Shown: piece after piece, positions 12,677-14,207 of the stretch | Layout of the letters: every line of letters begins with the position of its first letter | Position numbering within the stretch: the stretch's first letter is position 1 | Assembly (NCBI GenBank): GCA_938017765.1 | Contig: CALIJH010000159.1 | Location: 1 to 14,207, forward strand | Source: an uncultured Leptotrichia sp. | GTDB taxonomy: Bacteria > Fusobacteriota > Fusobacteriia > Fusobacteriales > Leptotrichiaceae | Direction of reading: 5' to 3' | DNA: 14,207 nucleotides | Translations under genes and position numbers: made by a program | Notes under the pieces: model-generated | Databases searched by the model: none | Told to the model about the DNA's origin: nothing | What the model saw: the letters and a program-made list of their open reading frames with translations, nothing else

Positions 12677-14011
12677 GTGAAGTTGACATCAAAAATAGTA
12701 TCATTATTTGTAATTCTCATTTTAACAGTGGGAAATTTATATGGAGATAATAACAGCTCATATAATTCAGATGATTTTGAAAATGATGAGGAAATACTGA
12801 AAATAATAGACAGCTATGGTAATGATGACTATAATAGTGACAATTATACTAAAAATAACAGTAAAAATAAGACGGAAAATAATAAATCAAGAAAGATAAC
12901 GGTAAAAAAAGAGAAAAAAGAATTAAGAGGTGTGTGGGTTGCCAGTGTAATAAATATCGACTGGCCTTCAAAAAAAGGACTCAGTATTGAGGAACAAAAA
13001 AGTGAGTTTATTTCAGTGCTTGAAAATGTAAAAAAATGGAATATGAATGCTGTATTTGTGCAGATAAAACCTGTAGGGGACGCTTTCTATCCCTCGAAAT
13101 ATGCACCATGGTCTGAATATCTGACAGGAGTTCAGGGAGCCAATCCCGGTTATGACCCATTGAAATTCATGGTAGAAGAAGCACATAAAAGGAATATAGA
13201 ATTTCATGCGTGGTTCAATCCTTACAGATTGACAATGGGTGGAGGGAGAGAAAAACTTTCCCGTGATAATATAGGAAATAAAAGGCCTGAATGGACAGTA
13301 ATGTACGGCGGGAAACTGTATCTTAATCCCGGAATACCCGAAGTAAACGATTATGTCGTTGACAGTATAGTAGAAGTAGTTAAAAAATATGATATAGACG
13401 GTGTTCATATGGATGATTATTTTTATCCTTATAAAGTGAAAGGTCAGGAATATCCCGATAGTGCCCAATATAAAAAATACGGAGGAAGATTTTCAAGTAT
13501 AGGCGACTGGCGAAGAAACAATATAAATAAACTTATAGAAAAGCTTCATAGGGAAATAAAGAAAGAAAATAAAAATGTATCATTCGGAATAAGTCCTTTC
13601 GGTGTGTGGAGAAATGCTTCGACAGACCCTGTGAGAGGTTCACAAACTCAGGCAGGAGTACAAAATTATGATGACCTTTATGCAGATATACTTTACTGGA
13701 TGGATAAAGGCTGGATAGATTATGTAGCACCTCAGTTATATTGGACAAGAGGATTCAGAGCAGCTGATTATAGTGTTCTTGTAGAATGGTGGAGTAAATA
13801 TGCTCGAAAAACGGGGACAGATCTTTATATAGGACAGGCAGCATATAAAGTAAAAGACTGGTCTGACGGAGGAAATGAATTGGTAGAACAGATTAGACTT
13901 AACAGAAGATACTCCGAAATAAAAGGGAGCATATTTTTCAGCTATAAATCATTAGTTCCTAATCCTAAAAACGTAACTGTCAATTTAATAAACGGGCCTT
14001 ATAATAAATAG
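12677..14011 (+). CDS. Exported GHL10-family glycosidase (DigH/YngK-like)
   Basis: 444 residues from GTG 12677. The N-terminus MKLTSKIVSLFVILILTVGNLYG is a signal peptide (about 1-23); no cysteine lipobox is present, unlike lipoprotein DigH of E. coli. Residues about 24-80 are an Asp/Asn/Ser-rich linker. The catalytic (beta/alpha)8 domain (DUF187/GHL10) starts with ELRGVWVASVINIDWPS at about 82. It contains QIKPVGDAFYPS, AWFNPYR (178-184), LYLNPG, DGVHMDDYFYP (241-251), FGISPFGVWRN, YVAPQLYW and a final GSIFFSYKSL. DigH cleaves glycan strands of denuded peptidoglycan at division sites, and that role is plausible here. A surface glycan hydrolase is the alternative. It is followed by an intrinsic terminator, so it ends a transcription unit. 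Confidence 0.85.
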   Translation: MKLTSKIVSLFVILILTVGNLYGDNNSSYNSDDFENDEEILKIIDSYGNDDYNSDNYTKNNSKNKTENNKSRKITVKKEKKELRGVWVASVINIDWPSKKGLSIEEQKSEFISVLENVKKWNMNAVFVQIKPVGDAFYPSKYAPWSEYLTGVQGANPGYDPLKFMVEEAHKRNIEFHAWFNPYRLTMGGGREKLSRDNIGNKRPEWTVMYGGKLYLNPGIPEVNDYVVDSIVEVVKKYDIDGVHMDDYFYPYKVKGQEYPDSAQYKKYGGRFSSIGDWRRNNINKLIEKLHREIKKENKNVSFGISPFGVWRNASTDPVRGSQTQAGVQNYDDLYADILYWMDKGWIDYVAPQLYWTRGFRAADYSVLVEWWSKYARKTGTDLYIGQAAYKVKDWSDGGNELVEQIRLNRRYSEIKGSIFFSYKSLVPNPKNVTVNLINGPYNK

Positions 14012-14043
14012 ACTTGAAAGGCTTATAAATTAATATAAAATAG

Positions 14044-14086
14044 AAAATTTCCAAATAAATTGAAAATTTATTCGGAAATTTTTTTT
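14044..14086 (+). terminator. Intrinsic terminator after the glycosidase gene
   Basis: The left arm (14044-14061, AAAATTTCC then AAATAAATT) pairs with the right arm (14065-14082, AATTTATT, C, GGAAATTTT). This gives 17 pairs with a single A/C mismatch and a 3-base loop GAA. A run of eight T (14079-14086) overlaps and follows the right arm. It lies 33 bases after the stop codon at 14011. The stem is A/T-rich apart from two C:G pairs, as expected in this genome. Confidence 0.8.
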
Positions 14087-14207
14087 CATTTAGAGATGTT
14101 TATTTATAAGGTGATAAGAAAATGACATAAATGGATATTTTTTATTTTAGGCTATAATAATTATATATAAATTAAATAATATATAAAATATCATATAAAT
14201 ATATATT

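Noticed and set aside
13013..13468. 151-codon open frame on the minus strand across the glycosidase gene
   Set aside because: It overlaps the conserved catalytic domain on the other strand, has no ribosome site and no recognisable motif.
14122..14158. ATGACA and TATAAT as a promoter for a gene beyond the window
   Set aside because: The spacing is 25 bases, far from the 16-18 needed, and no gene start is visible before the end.
1..14207. CRISPR arrays, tRNA or rRNA genes, att sites
   Set aside because: No regularly spaced palindromic repeats, no cloverleaf-like tRNA sequence and no GC-richer rRNA stretch were seen on either strand.

Overview
The window is strongly AT-rich and every gene I accept lies on the + strand. 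The gene mix suggests a diderm, low-GC bacterium. It combines an outer-membrane secretin, an ADP-heptose pathway kinase and a DigH-like envelope glycosidase with Bacillus-like ROK fructokinase and TrmR. My best guess is Fusobacteriota, family Leptotrichiaceae; this is inference from composition and gene content, not a database result.

Positions 1-6308 hold a type IV filament gene cluster behind a near-consensus promoter (85-113). In order: a pilin with a class III prepilin signal; a short prepilin peptidase; a 400-base stretch with a decayed IS3-type OrfA fragment and small nested repeats; three minor pilins or pseudopilins (the last lacks Glu+5, as in GspK/PilX); a GspL-like bitopic protein that looks like PilM joined to PilN; a PilO-like gene cut in two by an in-frame TAA; and a very short secretin. 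The polytopic platform protein PilC/GspF is displaced to 9927-11030. No PilB or PilT ATPase and no PilP-like gene is in the window. The cluster mixes T4P and T2SS traits.

Positions 6382-9873 hold three genes that look metabolic: heptose-7-phosphate kinase (rfaE1/hldA-like), a zinc-site ROK fructokinase and an MFS transporter. They sit between the secretin and pilC.

Positions 11129-14011 hold a TrmR-like tRNA methyltransferase, an endonuclease/exonuclease/phosphatase-fold protein and an exported GHL10/DigH-like glycosidase. A good intrinsic terminator (14044-14086) closes the run.

The pilin subunits, once processed by the peptidase, should be assembled on PilC with the GspL-like/PilO inner-membrane scaffold and exit through the secretin. 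The split pilO and the insertion debris inside the operon raise the question of whether this machine still works in this strain.
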